Assembly (NCBI GenBank): GCA_009924135.1
Contig: RFSE01000002.1
Span: forward strand, 26,005-90,004
Origin: Pseudomonadota bacterium
GTDB taxonomy: Bacteria > Verrucomicrobiota > Verrucomicrobiia > Limisphaerales > SXTU01
Direction: 5' to 3'
Length of the DNA: 64,000 bases
This document shows positions 51,027-60,004 of this stretch, in pieces (the stretch's first letter is position 1; every line of letters starts with the position of its first letter). The notes under the pieces were generated by a model, which saw nothing but the letters and a program-made list of their open reading frames with translations, was not told where the DNA came from and ran no database searches. A program made the translations under genes and the position numbers.

Positions 51027-53426
51027 CTAGCGCTTCTGAAAAAAGTCGGACAGGACGAAGGCTTCCAGCGTGGCCTGGAGTTTGTATTCGTTCCGGCCCG
51101 CAGCCGAAGCCACGGCCTTCAACGCAGCAGCATCGTCAATGGTCATCGCGCGGCGGAGAGCAAACGTGGCGAGTTGCTCCACAAACGCCTCGGCGAACCG
51201 GTCCAGGTCCTGCACCAGCAGTTGTTTGAACGCCTCCGGCCCGTCGTAGGCACGGCCATCCACCAGCTTCCCGCCGGCGTTCACCGGTGGATTGGCTCCC
51301 TTGCCCGCCGTCACCCGTTCCTCGGTGCGCCATTGGCCAACCGCATCGTAGTTGTCGAAAGCGAAGCCCAACGGGTCAATCCGCTGATGGCATGCCGCAC
51401 ACGTGGCGTGCGTCGCGTGCGCTTCGAGCTGCTGGCGGACGGTGGCTTTCGGTTTGTCGCTGGGGGTCGTTTCGAGCGGGTCGACATTGGGTGGCGGCGG
51501 TGGCGGCGTTTTGCCAAAGATGGCTTCCGACACCCACACGCCGCGATGCACCGGCCGATGCCGCGTGCCATCGGAGGTGAGCATCAGGATGCCCGCCTGC
51601 GTGAGCAACCCGCCCCGATGATCCTCCGGCCGGAGCGCGACGCGCTGGAAACCCGACGCCTTCAGCGGCGGAAGCTGGTAGTGCTCGGCCAGACGTGGGT
51701 TGACCATGGTCCAGTCAGAACTCAGGAACTCACGCAGCGACCGGTTTTGGTTGAACACTTCGCTGAAAAAGGCGACCGACTCCAGCACCATGCTTTGCTC
51801 CAGCCATTTGTCGTAGTCGGGATACAACTTCGGGTCCGGCGGGAACATCCCGACCTTGTGCAGTTGCAACCACTGGCGCGGAAACGCCCCGGTAAAGCGC
51901 TTGATTTTGGGGTCGGCCAACATCCGCCTGAACTGCGCACGCAAGGTGTCCGGTTCGTGCAACCTGCCCGCTTGCGCCGTGGTGAATAGTTCCTCGTCCG
52001 GCAGTGAGCCCCAGAGTAAGAACGACAAGCGTGCGGCCAATTCCCAGTCGTTCACCCGGTCCCGCCGCTGCGTGGCTGAGCCCTCTTCGAGGTAATAGAA
52101 ATTCTTGGACGTGAGGATGCCCACCATGGCCGCACGGTAGGCCGCGCGGAACTTCTCCCCGGCTGCCAGTTCGCGCTCGATCACCTTCACATACCGCTCC
52201 AACTCGGCCTCGGTCACCGGCCTCCGCCAGGCACGGGTGGCCAGCCGCTGGAGACAAAGGCGCGCTTCCGCAAGGTCGCCGTCCTTCTTGGGCACCAAGC
52301 CATCGCGCTTCTTCAAATCGCCTTCGCTGACAAGCGGACCTTCCCACTCGACCCAATCCACCATCAGCATCGGGTAAAGCGGCTGACGATCGTCGTCGAA
52401 CAACTTGTAGCCGGTCGGGTTCAGGCGGCGCATGTCCCGCGTGCTGGTGAAAACGCTGCCGCCCCCGTTAAGCACGTTGAGCGTGTGGTTGCCGACCTCG
52501 CTGAACACCGGCGGCACCTCATGCACCAGGTCGTACCCACCCGGTGAAAGGTCGGCTTCGAACTCGATCACGATGGGCTGGTCCTCGGGTGCGAGGATGT
52601 CCTGATCGTACACCGAGCGCTTCAACTGCTGATGCCACAGCGAGAGGTGCGGCGTGCGCCCTCCGGGCGGGCGCAGCCCACTCAACTGGATGCGCACGCG
52701 GTATGTCCCCGGCAGCGTGGTGGTCATGGCGTGCCGCCGGTTGGCCGGCCACATGGGCCAGCGCACGCGGTTGGTAACGCCTTGTTCGTCCATCCACTTT
52801 TCGCGCCGTTCGTTGGCGTCCCGCCGGATCTTCGTGGTTTTGACCGGCTGCTCGGGAAACGCCCGCTCCAGCACCGTCTCCGCCGCCTTGAAATACCGGT
52901 CCACATGCGAAGGTGAGAGCGACAACATCGAGCCGATCCGCTCGAAACCGTGCCAGCGCGGGTCCTCGTTGAACGCCCCGGGCAGGTTCACGTCGAAATG
53001 CACCCCGAGAAGGTCAGAGACGGTGTGGGCGTATTCGTCCCGGCTCAGTCGGTAATGGGCCACCGGCCCGCGTTTGGCCATGCGCGTCGCCTCACCTTCA
53101 TTGAGACGGGTGGAAATCCAATCGACGGCCTTGCCCAGTTCAGCGGACGTGGGTTGGGGTTCCTTCTTCGGCGGCATCTCGCGGGAGTTGATGCGGTAGA
53201 GTACCTCACCCCAGCGTTGCGCGTTCGCGAGACCGGCGAAATCGGCGGGCAGTTGGTCCACCCGGAAGTCCCCTTTCGCCTGCTTCTCCCCGTGGCAACG
53301 GACGCAGTGATCGGCGAAAAACGCCTTGGTCGGAAGTTCTGCTGCGAGAGCGACGTACGGAGCGAGGCACGCAAGCATGGCGAGTCCGATCTGCTTGAGT
53401 AAAAAGCTAGGAGAACTGGCCTTCAT
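51027..53426 (-). CDS. DUF1592-type secreted di-haem protein (copy A)
   Basis: The ATG at 53426 gives 799 aa with signal peptide LLKQIGLAMLACLAPYVALA. The haem site CVRCHGEKQAKGDFRVDQL is followed by REMPPKKEPQPTSAELGKAV. It then carries the same domain series as copy B, including DPRWHGFERIGSMLSLSPSH, RPEDHRGGLLTQAGILMLTS and the second site CAACHQRIDPLGFAFDNYD. It begins 51 bp downstream of the DUF1501 gene. The close similarity to copy B and the shared partner families indicate local duplication. Confidence 0.9.
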   Translation of the reverse strand: MKASSPSFLLKQIGLAMLACLAPYVALAAELPTKAFFADHCVRCHGEKQAKGDFRVDQLPADFAGLANAQRWGEVLYRINSREMPPKKEPQPTSAELGKAVDWISTRLNEGEATRMAKRGPVAHYRLSRDEYAHTVSDLLGVHFDVNLPGAFNEDPRWHGFERIGSMLSLSPSHVDRYFKAAETVLERAFPEQPVKTTKIRRDANERREKWMDEQGVTNRVRWPMWPANRRHAMTTTLPGTYRVRIQLSGLRPPGGRTPHLSLWHQQLKRSVYDQDILAPEDQPIVIEFEADLSPGGYDLVHEVPPVFSEVGNHTLNVLNGGGSVFTSTRDMRRLNPTGYKLFDDDRQPLYPMLMVDWVEWEGPLVSEGDLKKRDGLVPKKDGDLAEARLCLQRLATRAWRRPVTEAELERYVKVIERELAAGEKFRAAYRAAMVGILTSKNFYYLEEGSATQRRDRVNDWELAARLSFLLWGSLPDEELFTTAQAGRLHEPDTLRAQFRRMLADPKIKRFTGAFPRQWLQLHKVGMFPPDPKLYPDYDKWLEQSMVLESVAFFSEVFNQNRSLREFLSSDWTMVNPRLAEHYQLPPLKASGFQRVALRPEDHRGGLLTQAGILMLTSDGTRHRPVHRGVWVSEAIFGKTPPPPPPNVDPLETTPSDKPKATVRQQLEAHATHATCAACHQRIDPLGFAFDNYDAVGQWRTEERVTAGKGANPPVNAGGKLVDGRAYDGPEAFKQLLVQDLDRFAEAFVEQLATFALRRAMTIDDAAALKAVASAAGRNEYKLQATLEAFVLSDFFQKR

Positions 53427-53477
53427 GCACCCACGAACCAACGACTCAAAAGTTTCGCAAACACCCCGCGCGTTTCG

Positions 53478-54803
53478 TCATCCGAACAGCTCCGTCACGA
53501 GCCGCCCTTCGTCGAGGATGCTCACCGGGCGGCCGTCCGGGGTGTGGATTTCACCGCGCGGGTCGAGGCCAAGACTGTCGTAGATGGTCCACGCCACATC
53601 GGCGGGCTTCACCGGCGTGTCAGTCACGAAGGCCCCGGTGCGGTCCGTTGCGCCCACGACCTTGCCACGCGCGACGCCCGCGCCCGCGAAGAGCAGGCTG
53701 GCCGCCTGGCCCCAGTGATCGCGGCCGGTGTCCTTGTTGATCTTCGGCGACCGGCCGAACTCGCCCATGCACACGACCAGCGTGTCCTTCAGCAGACCAT
53801 GGGCATCCATGTCATGGATGAAAGTCGAGAAACCCTGGTCGAACTCGGGCAGCTTCTTGTCGAGGCTCGTAAATATCTTCGCGTGATGGTCCCAGCCGCC
53901 GTAATTCACGGTCACGAACCGGACCCCGTGCTGCACCAGCCGGCGTGCGAGCAACACGCTCTGGCCGAAGGTGTTGCGTCCGTAGTCGTCGCGCAGTTTG
54001 TCTGTCTCCTGCTCGATGGCAAAGGCGTCCTGCGCATCGCGGGAAAGCACCATCTCGGCGGCGCGCTGCTGGAACTCACCGTAGGTGGCAAGCTGGTCGT
54101 TGCCCTCGACGCGTTTGGCAAGGTTGTCCACGGCGGCCAGCAGGGACTTGCGACGCACCGCGTTCTCGCGCTTCACCTCGGCGGGCAGCGCCAGGTCGCG
54201 GACCTTGAAGTTCTCCGCGTTCGGATCGCCGGCCTTGAAGGATTCGCAACGACCGCCGAGGAACGCGCTCTTGCCCAGTTCCCAGGTGAAGGAGGGATTG
54301 CGCGGCACCGCCACGTAGGGCGGCATCACCCCGCTGAAACCGGTGCGCTGCGCCACCACGGCACCCATCGCCGGATAATCGCCGAAGGCCGAGCCGAACC
54401 GGCCCGAGAGCACCCAGTTGGTGGCGGTCTCATGGTGGTCGTTGTTGTGCGCCCCGGAGCGGACCAGCGTGAGCTTGTCCATCGTCTTCGCCATCTTGGG
54501 CAGCAACTCGCCCACGTGCAGGCCGGGGACGTTCGTGGGAATTTCGGTGTACTTGCCGCGCACCTCGGACGAAGCCTCCGGCTTCAGGTCGAAGCTGTCG
54601 TGATGCGAGAGTCCGCCGCCGAGATAGACGAGCACGACGGACTTGGCGCGGGCCTTCTTGTCCGTGCCGGCCGCCTGCTCCGCTGCGAGAAGCGAGGATA
54701 ACGAAAGACCCAGTGGCGCAAGCGCGCCGACGCGCAGGAAGTCCCGGCGCGCCCAGCCGTTACAAAAGCGGTGCGGATTCGGATTGAGCTGGATGTCGAG
54801 CAT
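53478..54803 (-). CDS. DUF1501 domain-containing protein
   Basis: The 441-aa protein begins MLDIQLNPNPHRFCNGWARRDFLRVGALAPLGLSLSSLLA, a DUF1501 start with a Tat signal. Sulfatase/phosphatase-like blocks follow: VVLVYLGGGLSHHDSFDLKPEA, LVRSGAHNNDHHETATNWVL, FVTVNYGGWDHHAKIF, VVCMGEFGRSPKINKDTGRDHWGQA and LGLDPRGEIHTPDGRPV. Members are abundant in PVC bacteria, normally beside DUF1549/DUF1553 or DUF1592 cytochromes. It is the first gene of the eight-gene minus-strand cluster. The 295 bp upstream (54804-55098) should contain the promoter; I see no gene there. Confidence 0.92.
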   Translation of the reverse strand: MLDIQLNPNPHRFCNGWARRDFLRVGALAPLGLSLSSLLAAEQAAGTDKKARAKSVVLVYLGGGLSHHDSFDLKPEASSEVRGKYTEIPTNVPGLHVGELLPKMAKTMDKLTLVRSGAHNNDHHETATNWVLSGRFGSAFGDYPAMGAVVAQRTGFSGVMPPYVAVPRNPSFTWELGKSAFLGGRCESFKAGDPNAENFKVRDLALPAEVKRENAVRRKSLLAAVDNLAKRVEGNDQLATYGEFQQRAAEMVLSRDAQDAFAIEQETDKLRDDYGRNTFGQSVLLARRLVQHGVRFVTVNYGGWDHHAKIFTSLDKKLPEFDQGFSTFIHDMDAHGLLKDTLVVCMGEFGRSPKINKDTGRDHWGQAASLLFAGAGVARGKVVGATDRTGAFVTDTPVKPADVAWTIYDSLGLDPRGEIHTPDGRPVSILDEGRLVTELFG

Positions 54804-55098
54804 GGCGGTAAACTGGCTGGGAAAGTGGACGGGCGGACGGCGCGGTTATTCGCGCGGCCGACGGCACCCTTCGGAGCAAACGGATTTTCCCCTCGGCCAT
54901 CACCCGCTGGGTGAAGACCCTGCGCGCTGCTGATCAGTGCAGGTTAGTGCGGGTCAGCGGTTTAACTGGCGGCCCTTCTGCTTCAATTGCAGAACCCAAC
55001 TTGATTCGCAACCTGAAGGTCGCGACTACGAACCGGCGTGGTTCCGGTGCTTGTCAGAGGGCGAATCCGGAACGCTTTTTCCCAACCAACCGCGCGGG

Positions 55099-56184
55099 CT
55101 ACGGCTCGGCCAATCGCACACGATAAAAGCGACGCGGCAAGGGGAGCGGCGCGGCGTCCAGCACGTCAAACGCACCGTCCGGCGCGCTGTTCGTTGCCAA
55201 GGACGTCCACTGCGTCAGATTCGTCGAGACTTCGATGGCGTTGCTCGTGGCTTGTTCGGCCTGCACTTGGAAGCGCAGTTGTCCGTCTATCTGGCGCGTG
55301 ACGGCGAGCACAGCGGGCACTCCCACGGGGGCCTCGCCACTGATCTGGTAGTTGTCGAAGACCAGGTAATTGTCCCCTGCCTTGCCCACCGTGCGGATGG
55401 CCCAGACGGCGTCGATGTCCCCGAGGTTCAGTGCGTTGGTCTTGGTGGTCAGCGGGAGCGGCGCAGTCAGCGACACGCCATCCAGCGCGGCCATCCAGCG
55501 GTTGCGCCGGATGTTCATGGTGATGGCGAGTTCGTGTACGGCACCGCGCGTGAACTGGTAGCCGGTCGCGACGAAGCCCTGGGCGTCATCCAGATTGTAG
55601 TTGATGCCGGTGGTCGAGTTGTCGAAGTCCAGGGTGAAGAGCCGCGCGCCGTTCGTGTTGTAGATGCTCCAGCGGAAGTCGTCGCGGTTGGTGGAGGTGG
55701 AATCCGCCACGAGCATTGTCACCGAGAACGTGAGCACGGCCAGGTTGGTGGGCACGGGCGCGAGGTTCACAGGCCGCCAGACGTTGAAGAACTCGGTGGC
55801 ATCCGGCGGGGTAAAGCCAATGAAGGCAGACTGTCCAGCCCCGGGGATGAAGTTGGTGACGATGCCATTGCCACCCGTGCCTTCATGCACCCAGTTGTTC
55901 TGTCCGCTCAACGGGGCGTTCGTGGTGTATCCCTCAAACCCTTCGAATCCGGTGCGGTAGATGAGCGTGGCGGCGGAAACGGGCAGCAGGTTCAGCAGCA
56001 TCAGGACCCATAACAATGTTTCCCCGGACAGATGCCGGCCTCTCCCCCGGAGACGAATCCCTTCACCTCTCGACGCGGACAGGGCCAAGTTGAAGGGGGC
56101 GTCCGCCGGTGGCATTCGCCCGCCAACCGGCGCACTCGCCATCCATCCGGACGCTTTCATTGCTTTACCCACATTTGATTTCAT
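55099..56184 (-). CDS. Secreted beta-sandwich (LamG-like) protein
   Basis: The 361-aa frame contains a hydrophobic segment, LLWVLMLLNLLPVSAAT (about residue 57-73). This looks like a signal peptide, so the true start may be internal and the first 50 residues spurious. The mature part begins LIYRTGFEGFEGYTTNAPLSGQNNW and has jelly-roll features (FNVWRPVNLAP, IYNTNGARLFTLDFDN, NYLVFDNYQISGEAP). It ends in a verrucomicrobial C-terminal repeat (LRFQVQAEQATSNAIEVSTNLTQWTSL ... FYRVRLAEP). Exported, perhaps cell-surface; ligand unknown. Confidence 0.7.
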   Translation of the reverse strand: MKSNVGKAMKASGWMASAPVGGRMPPADAPFNLALSASRGEGIRLRGRGRHLSGETLLWVLMLLNLLPVSAATLIYRTGFEGFEGYTTNAPLSGQNNWVHEGTGGNGIVTNFIPGAGQSAFIGFTPPDATEFFNVWRPVNLAPVPTNLAVLTFSVTMLVADSTSTNRDDFRWSIYNTNGARLFTLDFDNSTTGINYNLDDAQGFVATGYQFTRGAVHELAITMNIRRNRWMAALDGVSLTAPLPLTTKTNALNLGDIDAVWAIRTVGKAGDNYLVFDNYQISGEAPVGVPAVLAVTRQIDGQLRFQVQAEQATSNAIEVSTNLTQWTSLATNSAPDGAFDVLDAAPLPLPRRFYRVRLAEP

Positions 56185-56218
56185 CCCCCTGCCCTCCGTG
56201 TATTGAAGGGAGCGGGTA

Positions 56219-57667
56219 TTACGCCGTCGCTTTTGCGGCGGCGAGGTCGTTGCGGCGGTCGGCCATGCTCTTGAAGAACTCGTAGCCTTCGCGGACGCGG
56301 CGGACGCAGACGTCCTTGTCCTCCAGCATCGTCTGAATGATGCGCAGGACGGGCTTGGTCCGCAGGTAGTAGCGGTGGTAGAAGCGCTCGACGCTCTCGA
56401 AGATTTCCTCCTTCGTACAGCCGGGATACGCCAGCGTGCTCTGCTGGAGGCCGTCGTCTTCCACGAGGTCGGTCTTGTCCTTTTTCACGAACCAGCCGTT
56501 GAGCTTGGCCTGTTCGTAGAGTTCGGTGCCGGGATACGGTGCGGCGAGGGAGACTTGCAGGCTGAAGACATCGAGTTCCTCCGCGAACCGGATGGTCTGC
56601 TCGATGGTTTCGCGCGTCTCGACGGGCAGGCCGAGGATGAAGGTGCCGTGAATCACCACGCCCGCCTTGTGGCAGTCCTTGGTGAAGCGGCGCATCTCGT
56701 CGGTGGTGACGCCCTTCTTGATGCGCGTGAGGGTGTCGTCGTTGCCGCTCTCGTAGCCGACGAGGAAGAGGCGGAGGCCGTTGTCCTTGAAGCTCTTGAT
56801 GGTGTCGTAATCGAGGTTCGCGCGGCTGTTGCAGGACCAGTCCACGCTGAGCGGGCCGAGCTTCTTCGCGATCTCGCGGGCGCGCGGGAGGTTGGCGGTA
56901 AAGGTGTCGTCATCGAAGAAGAACTCCCGGACCTGCGGGAAGACCTTCTTCATGTAGGCCATCTCGTCCGCGACGTTTTGCGCGCTGCGGACGCGGTATT
57001 TGTGCCCGCCGATGGTCTGCGGCCAGAGGCAGAAGGTGCACTGCGCCGGGCAGCCCCGGCCCGTGTACATGCTGACGTAGGGATGCTGGAGGTAGCCGAT
57101 GAAATACTTCTCGATGTCGAGGTCGCGCTGGTACACGTCGGCCACCCACGGGAGGGTGTCCATGTCGGCGATCATCTCGCGTTCGGGGTTGTGTTTGATT
57201 TTGCCTTCGTCGTCCCGGTAGGAGAGGCCCTTGATGCTGGCGAGGTCGCGGCCTTCGGCGACTTCCTTGCAGGTGAAGTCGAACTCCTTGCGCCCGACCC
57301 AGTCAATGGCCCACGAGGCCTTGAGCGTCTCGGCGGGCAGGACCATCGCGTGCGCGCCGACGAAACCGATCTTCGTGGCGGGCTTCTGCTGCTTGATGGC
57401 CTCGGCGACGCGGCAGTCGTTCTTCAGCGAGGGCGTGGAAGTGTTGATGATGACATGGTCGTAGCCCTTGGCGATGCGCAGGCATTCCTCGACGCCGATG
57501 TTGTGGGGCGGGCAGTCGAGCAGCCGCGAGCCGGGCACGAGGGCGGCGGGCTGGGCGAGCCAGGTGGGATACCAGTAGCTGGTGACCTCGCGCCGGGCCT
57601 GGTAGCGCGCGCCGGCACCACCGTCAAAGCCGTCGAAGGAGGGCGGGGAGAGGAAGAGGGTGCTCAT
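56219..57667 (-). CDS. hpnJ: Hopanoid-associated radical SAM protein HpnJ
   Basis: The 482-aa protein has a B12-binding-like N-terminal Rossmann domain (residues 1-170) and then a radical SAM domain with CX3CX2C in GRGCPAQCTFCLWPQ. SPPSFDGFDGGAGARYQARREV at the start and GLPVETRETIEQTIRFAEELD are typical of HpnJ. HpnJ is needed to form the cyclitol ether head group of bacteriohopanetetrol. It lies on the same strand as hpnH but is separated from it by an MNT/HEPN pair and a heptanucleotide repeat. Confidence 0.92.
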   Translation of the reverse strand: MSTLFLSPPSFDGFDGGAGARYQARREVTSYWYPTWLAQPAALVPGSRLLDCPPHNIGVEECLRIAKGYDHVIINTSTPSLKNDCRVAEAIKQQKPATKIGFVGAHAMVLPAETLKASWAIDWVGRKEFDFTCKEVAEGRDLASIKGLSYRDDEGKIKHNPEREMIADMDTLPWVADVYQRDLDIEKYFIGYLQHPYVSMYTGRGCPAQCTFCLWPQTIGGHKYRVRSAQNVADEMAYMKKVFPQVREFFFDDDTFTANLPRAREIAKKLGPLSVDWSCNSRANLDYDTIKSFKDNGLRLFLVGYESGNDDTLTRIKKGVTTDEMRRFTKDCHKAGVVIHGTFILGLPVETRETIEQTIRFAEELDVFSLQVSLAAPYPGTELYEQAKLNGWFVKKDKTDLVEDDGLQQSTLAYPGCTKEEIFESVERFYHRYYLRTKPVLRIIQTMLEDKDVCVRRVREGYEFFKSMADRRNDLAAAKATA

Positions 57668-57673
57668 TGGGAA

Positions 57674-57708
57674 GGAGTCAGGAGTCGGAAGTCAGAAGTT
57701 AGAAGTCA
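57674..57708. repeat. Heptanucleotide repeat (GAAGTCA family) at hpnJ/HEPN junction
   Basis: GGAGTCA, GGAGTCG, GAAGTCA, GAAGTTA and GAAGTCA follow without gaps. The element starts 7 bp before the hpnJ start codon (on its upstream side) and ends 25 bp from the HEPN stop. Its position exactly at the edge of the MNT/HEPN module parallels the repeat at 36507. Confidence 0.85.
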
Positions 57709-57732
57709 ATTGGCGGATGGCGCGGGGAAGAA

Positions 57733-58128
57733 CTACGGGAGGCTTCGCTGAATGAGTTCGATCAGCAGTCCCACATCACGCCGATGCGTGTCGTAATCGG
57801 CTCCCAAGTCGGTCCAATCGCCACCCGGATAATGCTGAGCGAAAAACTCCTGCGTCAGATCGTCGGACACGGTTCGAAACTGCATGAATGCCGGGCCATA
57901 AACAATAGCTTCCTTTAGCAAGTGGACCAAATCGTGAGTTTTCTGAAGCTTCCAGCCACGTGCGATCAGATAGCCCATGAGGTATCGCTCGGCCGCCTCT
58001 TGTAGTAATTCGAGCCCGGATGGGGTGGTGCCTTCCATGGACCAGAGAACATCAGCTGCTCTCAATCGGTCCCCGGCAAGGTAAAACCAGTCCGCCGGAT
58101 CCGCTTCGGAGGACTGTTTACGCTGCAT
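57733..58128 (-). CDS. HEPN domain protein
   Basis: The ATG at 58128 gives 131 aa (MQRKQSSEADPADWFYLAGD). RLRAADVLWSMEGTTPSGLELLQEAAERYLMGYLIARGW and KLQKTHDLVHLLKEAI are the HEPN four-helix bundle with its THDL motif. The first 73 codons of the track ORF overlap the MNT gene antisense-free in another frame and are excluded. It overlaps the end of the MNT gene by 11 bp. MNT/HEPN pairs are toxin-antitoxin systems in which the nucleotidyltransferase modifies the HEPN toxin. Confidence 0.85.
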   Translation of the reverse strand: MQRKQSSEADPADWFYLAGDRLRAADVLWSMEGTTPSGLELLQEAAERYLMGYLIARGWKLQKTHDLVHLLKEAIVYGPAFMQFRTVSDDLTQEFFAQHYPGGDWTDLGADYDTHRRDVGLLIELIQRSLP

Positions 58129-58540
58129 AAACTTCCAGCCCTTTGCCGATGATTTCTTCGTAAAAAGGACTATGCGCCGCAACCCGTTCAGCGATCCGGG
58201 CGGAGGTCTTGGCCAGAATTGTGAAGGCCGGGCGATCCGCTGGCACATCCCAGAGCGAATGCAAAATCTCCTTTGTGCCCCGGTTCTCCGAGGGCATGTC
58301 ATCCCGGACCACGAGGATGTCCACGTCGCTGTCCCAGCGCGGTTCACCGTAAATCTGGCTGCCGAAGATGATGATCTTCCGGGGATGAAACCGCTCGACG
58401 ATATGGCTCAAGTACGGCTCCACGCGATGCGCGATGCGATGCACCGGATAGCGCGGGTCGTGCAAGGCCGGGAAACGCGTCCCCGCCGGGGCCGACGGGA
58501 CGACTGCCGGGCGCACTTCGTTGGTGGCATCGGCGTCCAT
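58118..58540 (-). CDS. MNT-type nucleotidyltransferase (antitoxin)
   Basis: The ATG at 58540 gives 140 aa. The core IIIFGSQIYGEPRWDSDVDILVV is the minimal nucleotidyltransferase motif GSxxxGxxxxxSDxDxxV with both catalytic Asp residues. The N-terminal 40 residues are an unusual proline-rich lead (VRPAVVPSAPAGTRFPALHD). It precedes and overlaps the HEPN gene. The gene begins 17 bp from the hpnH stop, so the module reads in the same direction as the hopanoid genes. Confidence 0.85.
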   Translation of the reverse strand: MDADATNEVRPAVVPSAPAGTRFPALHDPRYPVHRIAHRVEPYLSHIVERFHPRKIIIFGSQIYGEPRWDSDVDILVVRDDMPSENRGTKEILHSLWDVPADRPAFTILAKTSARIAERVAAHSPFYEEIIGKGLEVYAA

Positions 58541-58557
58541 CGCGCGCACAGAAGTGA

Positions 58558-60000
58558 CTACTCCGTCTTCGACGTGACCGAGCCGTTGGCCTTGATCTTG
58601 GCCAGCAGGTCGTCGCGCTGGGAAGTGTCACCGGAGCCGCAGCCGCCACCGGCGGCCGGGGTGGCGTGGGTGTGTTCCTCTTCCTTGCGGGAGAAGGCAC
58701 CACGGGCGCTGGCAGCGGGATTGATCGCGGCCTTGGCCTCGGCGAGGTGCCCCTTGCCGATGGTCACGCCGTTGTAGGCGCGCTTCTCCAGCTCCGGGGT
58801 CGCGGCGAAAGGCTTGGGCCGGGCGCCGAAGTTGTACTTCATGTTGATCCAGCTATCGCGCGGCTTGTCGCTGAGCGCGCCGCTCGGATCGTAGCCGCAG
58901 TGGACCATGCAGTGCTCGCAACGCGGGTCGCGTGCCACGCCGTCCACCACGCCGTACTTCTCCCAGACCACCTTGCCGAGCATCTCGGCGTAGGTCGGAT
59001 AATGACCGTCGGTCATCAGGTAGCACGGCGCTTTCCAGCCCTTGACGTTGTAGGTCGGGATGGCCCACGCGGTGCAGGTCAGCTCGCGCTTGCCGGCGAG
59101 GAACTCCTGATACACCGGCGTGCCGAAGATGGTGAAGAGCTGGCCCCATTCCTCGATCTTGGCGAACTTCTTCCGCGTCATGTCGCGGGTGAGGAAGAAC
59201 TCCTTGGGATCGCGGCCGAGGCGCTTGACCATGTCCTTCTTGGCGGCGTCGTAATCGTAGCCGGGCGAAATCGTGTGGCCGTCCACGTCGAGGGAGCTGA
59301 GGAACTTGAACATGTCCTCCAGCTCCTGCACGTCGGTTTCCTTGTAAACGGTCGTATTCGTCGCGGTCTGATACCCGAGAATCTTGGCCATCTTGATGGC
59401 GGCGACGCATTCCTTGAAGACGCCCTCGCGCTCGACGATGAGGTCGTGGGTGAATTCCAGGCCGTCCACGTGGACGTTCCAATACATCCACTTGCTGGGC
59501 TTGATGACCACCTTGGCCTTGGCGGCGGCATCGGCATGGCGGATGGCTTCGGCTTCCTTCTCGGTGATGAGCTTGGCGTCCAGCAGCTTCTGCATGCGCT
59601 TTTCGTGCACGGGATTCGCCGCGTCGTAAACAGTGGCAAAGTACTCGCGCATCTTTTTCCGCATGAAGACGCCGTTGGTGCAGATGTAAATGATGCGGCC
59701 CTGCTCGCGCAGCCCGGCCACCAGCTCCTCGATCTTCGGGTAGATCAACGGCTCACCGCCGCAGATGGAGACCATCGGTGCGTCGCAATCCTGCGCAGCC
59801 CCGAGACATTGCTCCAGCGGCACCATGTCCTTGAGCGAGGTGGAATACTCGCGGATGCGCCCGCACCCGGTGCACGTGAGGTTGCACGTGTGCAACGGCT
59901 CCAACTGGAGGACCATGGCGAACTTGGGAGCCCGCTTGATCATCTTGTGTTTGACGATGTGGCTGGCGATCTTGACCGTCAGCGCGAGTGGGAAGCGCAT
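58558..60000 (-). CDS. hpnH: Adenosyl-hopene transferase HpnH, with insertion
   Basis: HpnH attaches the 5'-deoxyadenosyl radical to diploptene, giving adenosylhopane. The radical SAM motif is CNLTCTGC (C39, C43, C46) in LQLEPLHTCNLTCTGCGRIR. VSICGGEPLIYPKIEELVAGL, YICTNGVFMRKK, HVDGLEFTHDLIVEREGVF and HTISPGYDYDAAK are family hallmarks. At 480 aa it is about 100 longer than typical HpnH. Residues about 118-168 (a charged, helical insertion) and a C-terminal extension with CGSGDTSQRDDLLAKIKANG account for this. A short lipoprotein gene lies 4 bp upstream. Confidence 0.93.
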   Translation of the reverse strand: MRFPLALTVKIASHIVKHKMIKRAPKFAMVLQLEPLHTCNLTCTGCGRIREYSTSLKDMVPLEQCLGAAQDCDAPMVSICGGEPLIYPKIEELVAGLREQGRIIYICTNGVFMRKKMREYFATVYDAANPVHEKRMQKLLDAKLITEKEAEAIRHADAAAKAKVVIKPSKWMYWNVHVDGLEFTHDLIVEREGVFKECVAAIKMAKILGYQTATNTTVYKETDVQELEDMFKFLSSLDVDGHTISPGYDYDAAKKDMVKRLGRDPKEFFLTRDMTRKKFAKIEEWGQLFTIFGTPVYQEFLAGKRELTCTAWAIPTYNVKGWKAPCYLMTDGHYPTYAEMLGKVVWEKYGVVDGVARDPRCEHCMVHCGYDPSGALSDKPRDSWINMKYNFGARPKPFAATPELEKRAYNGVTIGKGHLAEAKAAINPAASARGAFSRKEEEHTHATPAAGGGCGSGDTSQRDDLLAKIKANGSVTSKTE

Positions 60001-60004
60001 GGGA

